A DNA stretch of 64,000 nt from Pseudomonas sp. S09G 359 (GTDB lineage: Bacteria > Pseudomonadota > Gammaproteobacteria > Pseudomonadales > Pseudomonadaceae). The notes beneath the pieces are model-generated. The model ran no database searches, had not been told where the DNA came from, and saw only the letters and a program-made list of their open reading frames with translations. The stretch is taken from the NCBI RefSeq assembly GCF_002843605.1, contig NZ_CP025263.1, positions 5,113,501-5,177,500 of the forward strand. Direction: 5' to 3'. Within the stretch, counting starts at the first letter, position 1; every line of letters begins with the position of its first letter. Position numbers and translations under genes: made by a program. Shown here one piece after another: positions 52,487 through 61,349 of this stretch.

Positions 52487-53929
52487 CTACAGCAGGCCGG
52501 CCGCAGTTTCCTGGCATAACTGGCTGGCCAGCATGCCCAACGTCATCAGCGCCCGCTCCGCCTCGCGGTTCCACGGCGTGCCGCAGTTGAGGCGGATACA
52601 GTGGTTGAACTGCTCGGTATTGCTGAAGATCAGCCCCGGCGCAATGCTGATGCCCTGTTGCAGTGCACGCACGTGCAGTTCCTGGGTATTGACCCGCCCA
52701 GGCAAACTGACCCACAGGATAAAACCGCCGGTCGGACGGGTCATCTGGGTGCCTTCCGGGAAGTACTGCTGCACCGCCAGCTGGAACGCGCTCAGGTTCT
52801 TGCGGTATTCCTGGCGGATGTAGCGCAAGTGCCGGTCGTAGCCGCCGTTCTCCAGGTAGGCGGCGACGCCCATCTGGGTGACGCTGCACGCCGAATGCGT
52901 GCTGAACATCTGCAGGCGCTGGATTTCCTGCTGGTACTTGCCGGCGATCATCCAACCGATGCGCACGCCTGGGGACAGCGTTTTCGAAAAGCTTGAGCAA
53001 TAGATGACCCGGTCAAGGCGGTCGTAGGCTTTCAGGGCCTTGGTGCGGCCCACTTCGAACATCAGCTCGCCGTAGATATCGTCCTCGACGATCTGGATAT
53101 CGAAATCCGAGGCCAGGCGCAGCAACTGTTTCTGCCGCTCTTCGGGCATGGTGCCGCCCAAGGGATTGCTCAGGCGGGTAGTCAGCACCAAGGCCTTGAT
53201 CGACCATTGGTTGGCCGCCAGCTGCAGGGCTTCCAGGCTCATGCCGGTGGCGGGGTCGCTGGGAATCTCGATAACCTTCAGGCCCAGCAGATCGGCCAGC
53301 TGCAGCAAGCCATAATAGGTCGGTGATTCAGCGGCAATCAGGTCACCAGGGCGTGTCAGCACCCGCAGCGACATCTGCAACGCATCCACGCAACCGTGGG
53401 TAATCACCACTTCGGAAGGGTCCACCACCACGCCGGCATCACGCATGCGAATCGCCACCTGGCGGCGCAGTGGTTCGAAACCGGGGCTGAACATGTAGCT
53501 GAAGGCGCGCGGGCTCTGGAAGCGCGTGACCTTGGCCAGTTGCTGGTGCAGTGCGCGCACCGGCAAGTAGTCGACGCTCGGCACGGCGGCGCCCAACGGG
53601 AATACGCCTTCACGGCGCGACTCGCCCAATACCTGTTGAATAATGCTGCTGCGGGTAACCAACCCCGGGCGCTCGACCCGGGCGATGTCCGGCGTCGGCG
53701 CGGTCAGCGCCGGTGTCTGGTGCACGTAATAGCCGGACTGCGGCCGCGCCCGGATCAGCCCCTGGTCTTCCAGGTTGGCGTAGGCCTGCAACACCGTGGC
53801 ATGGCTGACGTTGAGCTGGGAACTCATCTTGCGCACCGAAGGCACGCGCTCACCCGGTTGATAGACACCGCGCCGGATATCCTCAGCCAGTTGCTGGGCG
53901 ATACGTTGGTAAAGCAACAGATTGGTCAT
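52487..53929 (-). CDS. MocR-type regulator / PLP aminotransferase-fold protein
   Basis: A 480-residue protein with a GntR winged HTH (residues 1-75, GVYQPGERVPSVRKMSSQLNVS) and an aminotransferase-like domain with the PLP lysine in SSFSKTLSPG. Unlike the regulator at 2.6-4.0 kb, it has no divergent partner; the target is unknown. Confidence 0.9.
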   Translation of the reverse strand: MTNLLLYQRIAQQLAEDIRRGVYQPGERVPSVRKMSSQLNVSHATVLQAYANLEDQGLIRARPQSGYYVHQTPALTAPTPDIARVERPGLVTRSSIIQQVLGESRREGVFPLGAAVPSVDYLPVRALHQQLAKVTRFQSPRAFSYMFSPGFEPLRRQVAIRMRDAGVVVDPSEVVITHGCVDALQMSLRVLTRPGDLIAAESPTYYGLLQLADLLGLKVIEIPSDPATGMSLEALQLAANQWSIKALVLTTRLSNPLGGTMPEERQKQLLRLASDFDIQIVEDDIYGELMFEVGRTKALKAYDRLDRVIYCSSFSKTLSPGVRIGWMIAGKYQQEIQRLQMFSTHSACSVTQMGVAAYLENGGYDRHLRYIRQEYRKNLSAFQLAVQQYFPEGTQMTRPTGGFILWVSLPGRVNTQELHVRALQQGISIAPGLIFSNTEQFNHCIRLNCGTPWNREAERALMTLGMLASQLCQETAAGLL

Positions 53930-54092
53930 GACGCAGCACTCGATTTCACGGGTATTTTATTTTTGTGTGAAACATACCAGCACAGTTTAGAAGTGTACGG
54001 GGACAGTTACCACAATAGTCGAGCGCTGGCGGGAGTGACAGTAAAAACTGTAGGGGTGGCTGACTGAATTTTCAGATAGACACAGAAACAAA

Positions 54093-54180
54093 TGTGGGAG
54101 GGGCCTGCCCCCGATGAGGGAGTTTCAGTCACCAAAGAGGTTGACTGACCGCCGCCATCGGGGGCAAGCCCCCTCCCACA
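54093..54180. repeat. REPIN (GGGGGC class)
   Basis: TGTGGGAGGGGCCTGCCCCCGA and its inverted partner, just downstream of the OmpA-like gene. Confidence 0.88.
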
Positions 54181-54201
54181 TTTCTGATCTACACCAGGCT
54201 G

Positions 54202-55008
54202 TTAGCGAGCGGCGCCTAACTGGCCTTTTTCGTCGGAGAACACGATCTCCACGCGACGATTCTGCGCCCTGCCCCGCTCGGAGGCATTCGCTTCCACCGG
54301 GTACTGGTCGCCATAACCTTCGACCTGGATGCGTTTTTCGTCGATGCCCAGGTCCACCAGCACATCAGCCACTGCTTGCGCACGGTCGCGGGACAGCTTG
54401 AGGTTTTCCTGCTCACCGCCCGTGTTGTCGGCGTAACCCTCGATGCGCACCACGCGCTTGGGGTTCAGTTGCAGGAACTGCACGATTTTCAGCACGATGC
54501 GGTTGGCCGAGTTTTTCAGTTCGGCGTCACCGGTGTCGAACAGCACATCGCCCAGGGTCATCACCAGGCCGCGATCAGTCTGGGTAGTGGCCAGGCTGGC
54601 GATCTGTTCCTCAAGCCATTTGCCCTGTTGCTGCACGCTGATCAGCTTGTTTTCACGCAGGGCCAGTTGCAGGCGCTGACGTTCCAGTTCGAGCTTGGCG
54701 CCGCGCTCTTCGTTGAGCGCCTGTTCGGTGTGTTCGCGGGCAATCGCACTGTAGCGCTGGCTCAGGTAGGCGTAATGCACCACGTCCGCACCGCTGCCCC
54801 AATAGCTGGACAAGCGATCGGCACGCGCCAGGGATTCACCGGCGCGAATCACGTCCTTGGGCGCGATGCGCAACACATTGGCGTCTTCCTTGACCTTCTG
54901 GAAGTCGCTGCCGGCCTGCTGCAAGGCCTGCTCGCCACTCGGGTGGCTGGCGCAACCGCCGAGTACCGCAGCCCCCAGCAGCACAACACAACGCAAACGC
55001 CGGCTCAT
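54202..55008 (-). CDS. OmpA-family lipoprotein
   Basis: A 268-residue outer-membrane lipoprotein: lipobox LGGC (C19), a helical DUF4398-like part (about 25-140), and a C-terminal OmpA peptidoglycan-binding domain (GDVLFDTGDAEL, EGYADNTG, LSRDRAQAVADVL, GRAQNRRVEI). It overlaps the DUF4398 gene by four bases. Confidence 0.9.
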   Translation of the reverse strand: MSRRLRCVVLLGAAVLGGCASHPSGEQALQQAGSDFQKVKEDANVLRIAPKDVIRAGESLARADRLSSYWGSGADVVHYAYLSQRYSAIAREHTEQALNEERGAKLELERQRLQLALRENKLISVQQQGKWLEEQIASLATTQTDRGLVMTLGDVLFDTGDAELKNSANRIVLKIVQFLQLNPKRVVRIEGYADNTGGEQENLKLSRDRAQAVADVLVDLGIDEKRIQVEGYGDQYPVEANASERGRAQNRRVEIVFSDEKGQLGAAR

Positions 55009-55367
55009 TGGGCTTCCCCCAACTGCAATTGCTTGCGCAGGCGCGTGATGCGGGTGTTGAGCACGTTGAGTTGCTCCTGGCTCTTGCGGGTCAGCACGCG
55101 AGCTTCGGCCAAGCGTGCATCCAGCTCGGCCTGTTCGGCCTGCATGCGCGCGTCTTTGTAGGATTGGTCGGCCATGTCGGCCTTGGCCTGGGCGAATTTA
55201 TCTTCGGCCAGCTTCAATTCGGGTGATTCGTCGGCACTGGCACCCACGGCATTGGCTTGTTCCAAGGCTTGCTGGGTGAGGCGTATTTGTTCATTCGGCG
55301 CAGGATCGGCTGCACATCCCGCCAGAGCGACAACGGCGAGGGCCGCGAAAAGAGGTCGAAGAGTCAC
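55005..55367 (-). CDS. DUF4398 lipoprotein
   Basis: A 120-residue lipoprotein (lipobox LAGC, C18) with a long helical coiled coil (residues 30-118). GTG start at 55367. Same fold as the N-part of the OmpA-like neighbour, so the two may bind each other. Middle gene of an envelope trio. Confidence 0.88.
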   Translation of the reverse strand: MTLRPLFAALAVVALAGCAADPAPNEQIRLTQQALEQANAVGASADESPELKLAEDKFAQAKADMADQSYKDARMQAEQAELDARLAEARVLTRKSQEQLNVLNTRITRLRKQLQLGEAQ

Positions 55368-55376
55368 TGAAAATCC

Positions 55377-56192
55377 CTACTTTGTTGGGGTGCCGACGGG
55401 TTGTTGCAATTGCGCTTTCCAACGCTCGAGGTTGCGCTGCAGCGCGGCTTCCGTCACACCGGACGCGGGCAATTCTGTCATCTTTTTGGCGAGCTGTCCG
55501 CGCAACCACGGATCATTGCAGGCCGAGTTGTGGGAAATCGCCAGGTACAGACCGGGCTGGTCGATGGGAATATCACGGGCGACCAGGTCGTTACTCATGC
55601 CCAATGTCTGCGCCATGGCCATGCCGGAATAACGCCCGGCCAACACGTAATCGACTTCCCCGAGCAGCAGCTTCTGGAACGCGGGAGTCAGGCTGGGCAG
55701 ACGTTGCAGGCTGAGTTGCTGGCCGGCGAAGGTCTCGAATTCGCGGCTCAAGCGTGCGCGCTCCGACACGGCGCCCTTGTGCCCATGCAGGTCGGCCGCA
55801 ATGGTGTAGGCCAAGGCCGAATCCTTGCGTGTCCACACCAGGTAGTCGGTTTGCACCAACGCCGGGTGGATGTAGTCGAGGCTGTCCAGTTCGCCCAGGT
55901 TCAGCGGCGCATCGGCGAGGATGTCCATGCGCCCGCTGCGCACTTCATCCAAAGCCAGGGAGCGCTTGCCGCCATAGAGCAGGTCGACTTTGAGGCCCAA
56001 CTCCTTGGCCACTTGCTGCAACACATCGGCGGTGGCGCCGATCAGGTGCGTGGGGTCCTGAGGGTCACGCCAGAGCAAGGGCGGCGCGTCCGGGCTGCCG
56101 GTGATCACCAGGCGGTCACACTTGCCGGCGGCCAGCGTCAGGCCCGGCAGTAGCGTAAGACCGAGCAATACGGTCCAGTGGCGCAATTGCAT
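55377..56192 (-). CDS. Periplasmic solute-binding protein (ABC type 3-like)
   Basis: A 271-residue secreted protein with signal peptide (MQLRHWTVLLGLTLLPGLTLA) and a PBPb/SBP_bac_3 fold (VITGSPDAPPLLWRDP, LALDEVRSGRMDILADAPLN, YVLAGRYSGMAMAQTLGM). No transporter genes are next to it, so it may sense rather than import. It starts the trio with DUF4398 and OmpA. Confidence 0.85.
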   Translation of the reverse strand: MQLRHWTVLLGLTLLPGLTLAAGKCDRLVITGSPDAPPLLWRDPQDPTHLIGATADVLQQVAKELGLKVDLLYGGKRSLALDEVRSGRMDILADAPLNLGELDSLDYIHPALVQTDYLVWTRKDSALAYTIAADLHGHKGAVSERARLSREFETFAGQQLSLQRLPSLTPAFQKLLLGEVDYVLAGRYSGMAMAQTLGMSNDLVARDIPIDQPGLYLAISHNSACNDPWLRGQLAKKMTELPASGVTEAALQRNLERWKAQLQQPVGTPTK

Positions 56193-56205
56193 GGCGATGC
56201 CTCCA

Positions 56206-56237
56206 AAAATAAAAAAGCCCGGTCACAAGACCGGGCT
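56206..56237 (-). terminator. Rho-independent terminator after etfA
   Basis: On the reverse strand AGCCCGGTC-TTGT-GACCGGGCT followed by a T-run. It ends the etfBA transcript before the solute-binding gene on the same strand. Confidence 0.9.
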
Positions 56238-56259
56238 CTTTATAAGTGAAGCGACTGGA

Positions 56260-57189
56260 TTAGACCAGCTTCTCCAACTCAGGTACGGCTTCGAACAAGT
56301 CCGCAACCAGGCCGTAATCAGCCACCTGGAAGATCGGTGCTTCTTCGTCCTTGTTGATCGCGACGATCACTTTGGAGTCTTTCATACCGGCCAAGTGCTG
56401 GATCGCGCCGGAGATACCGACCGCGATGTACAGCTGTGGCGCAACGATTTTGCCGGTCTGGCCGACCTGCATGTCGTTGGGTACGAAACCTGCGTCGACG
56501 GCCGCGCGGGAAGCGCCGACCGCAGCGCCGAGCTTGTCAGCCAGGGCGTACAGGTGTTTGAAGTTGTCACCGTTCTGCATGCCACGGCCGCCGGAAACGA
56601 CGATCTTGGCAGCGGTCAGCTCAGGGCGGTCCGACTTGGCCAGCTCTTCGCCAACAAAGCTGGAAGTGCCAGCGTCGTGGGCAGCAGCGACGGCTTCAAC
56701 GGCAGCCGAACCACCTTCAGCAGCAACCGGGTCGAAACCGGTGGCACGCACGGTGATCACTTTGATCGCGGCGGTCGATTGCACGGTGGCAATGGCGTTA
56801 CCGGCGTAGATCGGGCGCTTGAAGGTGTCGGCGCTTTCTACCGAAACGATCTCGGAGATCTGGTCAACGTCCAACTGCGCGGCAACGCGTGGCAGGATGT
56901 TTTTGCCGTTGGAAGTGGCGGCAGCCAGGATGTGGCTGTAGCCGGCGCCCAGCTCTGCGACCAGAGGAGCAACGTTTTCCGGCAACTGGTGAGCGTACGC
57001 GGCGTTGTCGGCCAGCAGCACTTTGCTCACGCCAGCGATTTTCGCAGCGGCTTCAGCCACGGCGCCAGCGCCTTGACCGGCTACCAGCACGTGAATGTCG
57101 CCACCGATTTTCGCGGCAGCAGCCACGGTGTTCAGGGTGGCCGGGGCCAGCGCCTTGTTGTCGTGTTCGGCGATTACGAGGATAGCCAT
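56260..57189 (-). CDS. etfA: Electron transfer flavoprotein, alpha subunit
   Basis: FAD-binding subunit of ETF, which takes electrons from acyl-CoA and other dehydrogenases. The 309 residues carry the C-terminal FAD-domain motifs [37 protein letters not shown] and NKDEEAPIF. It starts two bases after etfB. Confidence 0.96.
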   Translation of the reverse strand: MAILVIAEHDNKALAPATLNTVAAAAKIGGDIHVLVAGQGAGAVAEAAAKIAGVSKVLLADNAAYAHQLPENVAPLVAELGAGYSHILAAATSNGKNILPRVAAQLDVDQISEIVSVESADTFKRPIYAGNAIATVQSTAAIKVITVRATGFDPVAAEGGSAAVEAVAAAHDAGTSSFVGEELAKSDRPELTAAKIVVSGGRGMQNGDNFKHLYALADKLGAAVGASRAAVDAGFVPNDMQVGQTGKIVAPQLYIAVGISGAIQHLAGMKDSKVIVAINKDEEAPIFQVADYGLVADLFEAVPELEKLV

Positions 57190-57191
57190 GA

Positions 57192-57941
57192 TCAGATCAC
57201 CTTCGCTTCGTTTTTCAGTTTCTCGACCAGTTCAGCCACCGACTTGACCTTGATGCCCGCGCTGCGTGCAGCCGGCGCTTCGACTTTGACGGTCTTGTTG
57301 GTGGAGGCGGTGGAAACGCCCAAAGCGTCCGGAGTCAGCACTTCGAGAGGCTTCTTCTTGGCTTTCATGATGTTTGGCAGGGACGCGTAGCGCGGCTCGT
57401 TCAAACGCAGGTCGGTGGTGACGATGGCCGGCAGTTTCAGGGAAACCGTCTGTGCGCCGCCGTCGATTTCGCGGGTGACGGCAACGCTGTCGCCGCTCAC
57501 TTCGACTTTCGAGGCGAAGGTGCCCTGGCCGTAACCGGTCAGCGCAGCCAGCATCTGGCCAGTCTGGTTGTTGTCGCTGTCGATGGCTTGTTTGCCGAGG
57601 ATCACCAGCTGAGGCTGTTCCTTGTCGACAACGGCCTTGAGCAACTTGGCCACGGCCAGGGAGGTCAGCTCTTCAGCGGACTCAACCAGCACGGCGCGGT
57701 CGGCGCCCAGCGCCAGGGCGGTACGCAGCTGCTCTTGAGCAGTGGTAGGGCCGATGGAAACCACGACGATTTCAGTCGCCACGCCTTTTTCTTTCAGGCG
57801 TACGGCTTCTTCCACGGCGATTTCACAGAATGGGTTCATCGACATCTTGACGTTAGCAAGGTCGACGCCGGAATTGTCCGCCTTGACGCGAACTTTCACG
57901 TTGTAATCGACAACGCGTTTGACAGCTACAAGAACCTTCAT
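57192..57941 (-). CDS. etfB: Electron transfer flavoprotein, beta subunit
   Basis: AMP-binding subunit of ETF, 249 residues, with VRLKEKG, the recognition-loop region [16 protein letters not shown] and [27 protein letters not shown] precedes the ATG. It heads etfBA and diverges from the ETF-ubiquinone oxidoreductase gene. Confidence 0.96.
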   Translation of the reverse strand: MKVLVAVKRVVDYNVKVRVKADNSGVDLANVKMSMNPFCEIAVEEAVRLKEKGVATEIVVVSIGPTTAQEQLRTALALGADRAVLVESAEELTSLAVAKLLKAVVDKEQPQLVILGKQAIDSDNNQTGQMLAALTGYGQGTFASKVEVSGDSVAVTREIDGGAQTVSLKLPAIVTTDLRLNEPRYASLPNIMKAKKKPLEVLTPDALGVSTASTNKTVKVEAPAARSAGIKVKSVAELVEKLKNEAKVI

Positions 57942-58210
57942 GGATTCCTCGTTACTCTCCGGTGAAAAGAAAGTCGCCTAGGCGAACCTGGCGGTTGATG
58001 CTCATCGGCACACAAGGGCACCTCCAAAAACCTCGGCGAGTGACCCTGCTCACGGGAAATGATGACCGTTCGTCAGTGGTGACTGAGAGGTCATTCTTTA
58101 TCGCGGCGTGTAAACTGCGCGCCAGTGTTTTGGCCCGCGTCATCCGTCTTGCTTTTGGACGTGCTCTTGAAACCTGCTGTCTGCCTACGGTAAGCGCAAA
58201 ACCGACCGTA

Positions 58211-58240
58211 TATTGACCGGAACGCCTATTCTGGTCAATA
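58211..58240. promoter_or_regulatory. Inverted repeat in the etfB / ETF-QO intergenic region
   Basis: TATTGACC (58211-58218) and GGTCAATA (58233-58240) are perfect 8-base arms around a 14-base spacer. In the 506-base gene-free gap between etfB and the ETF-QO gene. A regulator site of unknown owner is likely. Confidence 0.45.
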
Positions 58241-58298
58241 CGGCAAAATGGTCAGTCATAAGCCGCGTTGCTTTGATTTACCTAGCCTGCGGGCAATT

Positions 58299-58312
58299 CA
58301 AACAAACGTTTG
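58299..58312. promoter_or_regulatory. PsrA-like operator
   Basis: CAAAC-AAAC-GTTTG matches the published PsrA form (G/C)AAAC(N2-4)GTTTG(C). It lies directly upstream of the -35 of the ETF-QO promoter. PsrA is a long-chain-fatty-acid-sensing repressor in Pseudomonas, and would release this promoter when fatty acids are present. Confidence 0.65.
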
Positions 58313-58314
58313 TA

Positions 58315-58343
58315 TTGGACGCTGACAGTGGTCTATATATAAT
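58315..58343 (+). promoter_or_regulatory. sigma70 promoter of the ETF-QO gene
   Basis: TTGGAC, 17 bases, TATAAT. The -10 is perfect and the spacing ideal; the leader to the GTG start is about 100 bases. The adjacent PsrA-like palindrome overlaps the polymerase site. Confidence 0.8.
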
Positions 58344-58447
58344 GCGCCACCTAGAGAGAAAGGTGGGTCTTGCCGTTGCCGCAAGACGACACCGAACCTC
58401 CACCCATTAGAAAAAAAGCCTGTTGAGCCTTGAGTAGGAGATAGCCT

Positions 58448-60112
58448 GTGGAACGCGAATACATGGAATTCGACGTGGTCATCGTCGGCGCTGGCCCGGC
58501 GGGCCTGTCCGCCGCCTGCCGACTGAAGCAGAAGGCCGCCGAAGCCGGTAAAGAAATCAGCGTCTGCGTGGTCGAGAAAGGCTCCGAAGTCGGCGCCCAC
58601 ATCCTCTCCGGTGCGGTGTTTGAACCACGCGCCCTGAACGAACTGTTTCCGGACTGGAAAGAACTCGGCGCCCCGCTCAACACCCCGGTGGTGCGCGATG
58701 ACATCTATGTACTGCGCAGCCCCGAAGCCTCCACCAAGGTTCCTGACTTCTTTGTGCCCAAGACCATGCACAACGAAGGCAACTACATCATCTCCCTGGG
58801 CAACCTGTGCCGCTGGCTGGCCCAGCAGGCCGAGAACCTCGGCGTGGAAGTCTACCCAGGCTTTGCCGCGCAGGAAGCGCTGTTCGATGAAAACGGCGTG
58901 GTACGCGGGATCATCACCGGCGACCTCGGCGTCGACCGCGAAGGCAACCCGAAAGAAGGCGTGTACACCCCAGGCATGGAGCTGCGTGGCAAATACACGC
59001 TGTTCGCCGAAGGCTGCCGTGGGCATATCGGCAAGCAACTGATCCAGCGCTTCAACCTGGACAGCGACGCCGACGCCCAGCACTACGGCATCGGCTTGAA
59101 AGAAATCTGGGAAATCGACCCGGCCAAGCACCAGCCAGGCCTGGTGGTGCACACCGCCGGTTGGCCGCTGGACATCATGAGCGCCGAGAACACCGGCGGC
59201 TCGTTCCTTTATCACCTGGAAAACAACCAGGTGGTCGTGGGCCTGATCGTGGACCTGTCCTACAGCAACACCTTCCTGTCGCCGTTCGATGAATTCCAGC
59301 GCCTCAAGCACCACCCGGTGCTGGCCCAATACCTGGAAGGCGGCAAGCGCATCAGCTACGGCGCCCGCGCCATCTGCAAAGGCGGCCTGAACTCGCTGCC
59401 GAAGATGGTCTTCAAGGGCGGCGCGCTGATCGGTTGCGACCTCGGCACCCTGAACTTCGCCAAGATCAAAGGCAGCCACACCGCGATGAAGTCCGGCATG
59501 CTCGCCGCCGACGCGGTGGCTGATCGCCTGTTCGCCGAATCCGAAGGCGGTGATGAACTGACCGCCTACGTCGACAGCTTCAAATCCAGCTGGCTCTACG
59601 AAGAACTGTTCGCCAGCCGCAACTTCGGCCCGGCGATGCACAAGTTCGGCCCGATCATCGGCGCCGGCTTCAACTGGTTCGACCAGAACATCCTCGGCGG
59701 CAAAATGCCGTTCACCCTGCACGACACCAAGCCGGACTACGCCTGCCTCAAGCTGGCCAAAGACAGCAAGAAAATCGACTATCCAAAGCCCGACGGCAAG
59801 CTGAGCTTCGACAAGCTGAGCTCGGTGTTCATCTCCGGTACCAACCACGAAGAAGAGCAGCCGTGCCACTTGAAGTTGAAAGACCCAAGCATCCCGATCG
59901 GCACCAACCTGCCGCTCTACGATGAACCGGCGCAACGCTACTGCCCGGCCGGCGTGTATGAGGTGATCACCAAGGAAGACGGCGAGAAGCGCTTCCAGAT
60001 CAACGCCCAGAACTGCGTGCACTGCAAGACCTGTGACATCAAGGACCCTTCGCAGAACATCACGTGGGTCACGCCGGAAGGCGCGGGCGGGCCGACTTAC
60101 CCGAATATGTAA
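58448..60112 (+). CDS. ETF-ubiquinone oxidoreductase
   Basis: Membrane-associated FAD/4Fe-4S enzyme of 554 residues that moves electrons from ETF to ubiquinone. FAD motif VVIVGAGPAGLSAACRL at the N-terminus; the C-terminal cluster has CPAGVYEV, then NCVHCKTCDIKDP. The start is GTG 58448 with AGGAGAT upstream. The 506-base gap to divergent etfB holds the promoter and operator listed here and no other gene. Confidence 0.95.
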   Translation: MEREYMEFDVVIVGAGPAGLSAACRLKQKAAEAGKEISVCVVEKGSEVGAHILSGAVFEPRALNELFPDWKELGAPLNTPVVRDDIYVLRSPEASTKVPDFFVPKTMHNEGNYIISLGNLCRWLAQQAENLGVEVYPGFAAQEALFDENGVVRGIITGDLGVDREGNPKEGVYTPGMELRGKYTLFAEGCRGHIGKQLIQRFNLDSDADAQHYGIGLKEIWEIDPAKHQPGLVVHTAGWPLDIMSAENTGGSFLYHLENNQVVVGLIVDLSYSNTFLSPFDEFQRLKHHPVLAQYLEGGKRISYGARAICKGGLNSLPKMVFKGGALIGCDLGTLNFAKIKGSHTAMKSGMLAADAVADRLFAESEGGDELTAYVDSFKSSWLYEELFASRNFGPAMHKFGPIIGAGFNWFDQNILGGKMPFTLHDTKPDYACLKLAKDSKKIDYPKPDGKLSFDKLSSVFISGTNHEEEQPCHLKLKDPSIPIGTNLPLYDEPAQRYCPAGVYEVITKEDGEKRFQINAQNCVHCKTCDIKDPSQNITWVTPEGAGGPTYPNM

Positions 60113-60126
60113 ATTAACTCGGTCAA

Positions 60127-60247
60127 ATGTGGGAGGGGCGGTGCGACGATTCGACTTGCCCCCGATGGCAGTGTGTCAGTCAGCCTATCTGTAGCTGACC
60201 CACCGCTATCGGGGGCAAGTCGAATCGTCGCACCGCCCCTCCCACAT
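60127..60247. repeat. Long-stem REPIN variant
   Basis: REP arms of the GGGGGC class with an extra stretch GGTGCGACGATTCGAC inserted between GTGGGAGGGG and TTGCCCCCGAT in the left arm; the right arm has its complement. The stem is thus longer than in other REPINs here. Confidence 0.88.
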
Positions 60248-60273
60248 TTTTAACCTGATTGTGTCAGGGATAT

Positions 60274-61167
60274 TCAGGCAGCCCGCTCTTCACCGGGGTT
60301 ACGCAAAAAGTAGCGCTTGTATTCGCGACTGAACTGCGACGTACTCTGGTACCCCACGCTGTGCGCCGCCTGCGCCACGCCCATGCCGTCTACCAGCAGC
60401 AACTGCTGGGCCTTCAGCAGCCGTAATCGCTTGAGGTACTGCACCGGCGACAACAAGGTGCAGCGCTTGAAGTGCTCATGAAACGTCGACGCACTCATGT
60501 GCGCATAACCGGCCAAGGTCTCGATATTCAGCGGCTCGGCGTAATGCGCATGCAGGTGATTCAACGACGTGGCGATCCGCGAAAACTGCCCCTGCTGCTC
60601 CACCAATGCGCGCAGCACATCGGCCTGTGGCCCGCGCAGCGCGGTAAACAACAATTCACGCACTCGCGCCGGGCCCATGATCCGGCTTTCCAGCGGATCG
60701 TGCAGGCACTGCAACAGCCGCTCCACGCAGCCGCGCATGGCGTCATCGAGCACCACCGAACTCATCGATTCCAAGGTCTGCGCCGTCGGCGGCGGCCCGG
60801 CTTGCATGCCCATGGCCATCACCAATTCGCCCAGCACCACGCGGTCGATGCCTACCGTTACGCCGTACAGCGGCACATCGGACGCCATGGCGAACGTCTC
60901 GCACTCGAACGGCACCGGCATCGCCTGGATCAGGTAATGCCCGGCGCCGTACTCCAGGGTACGCGGGCCCAGATAGGCAACTTTGCTGCCCTGGGCCACA
61001 AACATCAGGCTCGGCTCGTAGATCTGCGGCCCACGTGCAACGTCGCAACTGGCGCGCAACACCTGCACGCCCGGCAGGTGGGTTGGCGAAAAACCGTCAC
61101 AGGGCGTGAGCCCCTCAATCAAGGAAACCAGCGTGGCGTTGGCGTCGAGATGGCGGGTCAACAACAT
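60274..61167 (-). CDS. AraC-family regulator
   Basis: A 297-residue regulator with the AraC_N domain (GPQIYEPSLMFVAQGSKVAYLG) and a C-terminal double HTH (LAGYAHMSASTFHEHFKR, GVAQAAHSVGYQSTSQFSREYKR). It diverges from the alcohol dehydrogenase at 61350 and probably activates it. The ribosome site is weak. Confidence 0.9.
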   Translation of the reverse strand: MLLTRHLDANATLVSLIEGLTPCDGFSPTHLPGVQVLRASCDVARGPQIYEPSLMFVAQGSKVAYLGPRTLEYGAGHYLIQAMPVPFECETFAMASDVPLYGVTVGIDRVVLGELVMAMGMQAGPPPTAQTLESMSSVVLDDAMRGCVERLLQCLHDPLESRIMGPARVRELLFTALRGPQADVLRALVEQQGQFSRIATSLNHLHAHYAEPLNIETLAGYAHMSASTFHEHFKRCTLLSPVQYLKRLRLLKAQQLLLVDGMGVAQAAHSVGYQSTSQFSREYKRYFLRNPGEERAA

Positions 61168-61349
61168 GGCAAAAAACTTCGCGAAAAAGGCATGAGAGCA
61201 TCATCGCAGGTCTGAGGGCACATGCATCCAAACACAGGGCACTGCCGGACGAATAGGCATGAGGTTCGGAGCAATCGCCATGGCCGCACCGGGGGGTGGC
61301 GCGGAGAATGGCCCGCCTTACCTGTCACTGCTTTTGCGAGGTTTTCCCC

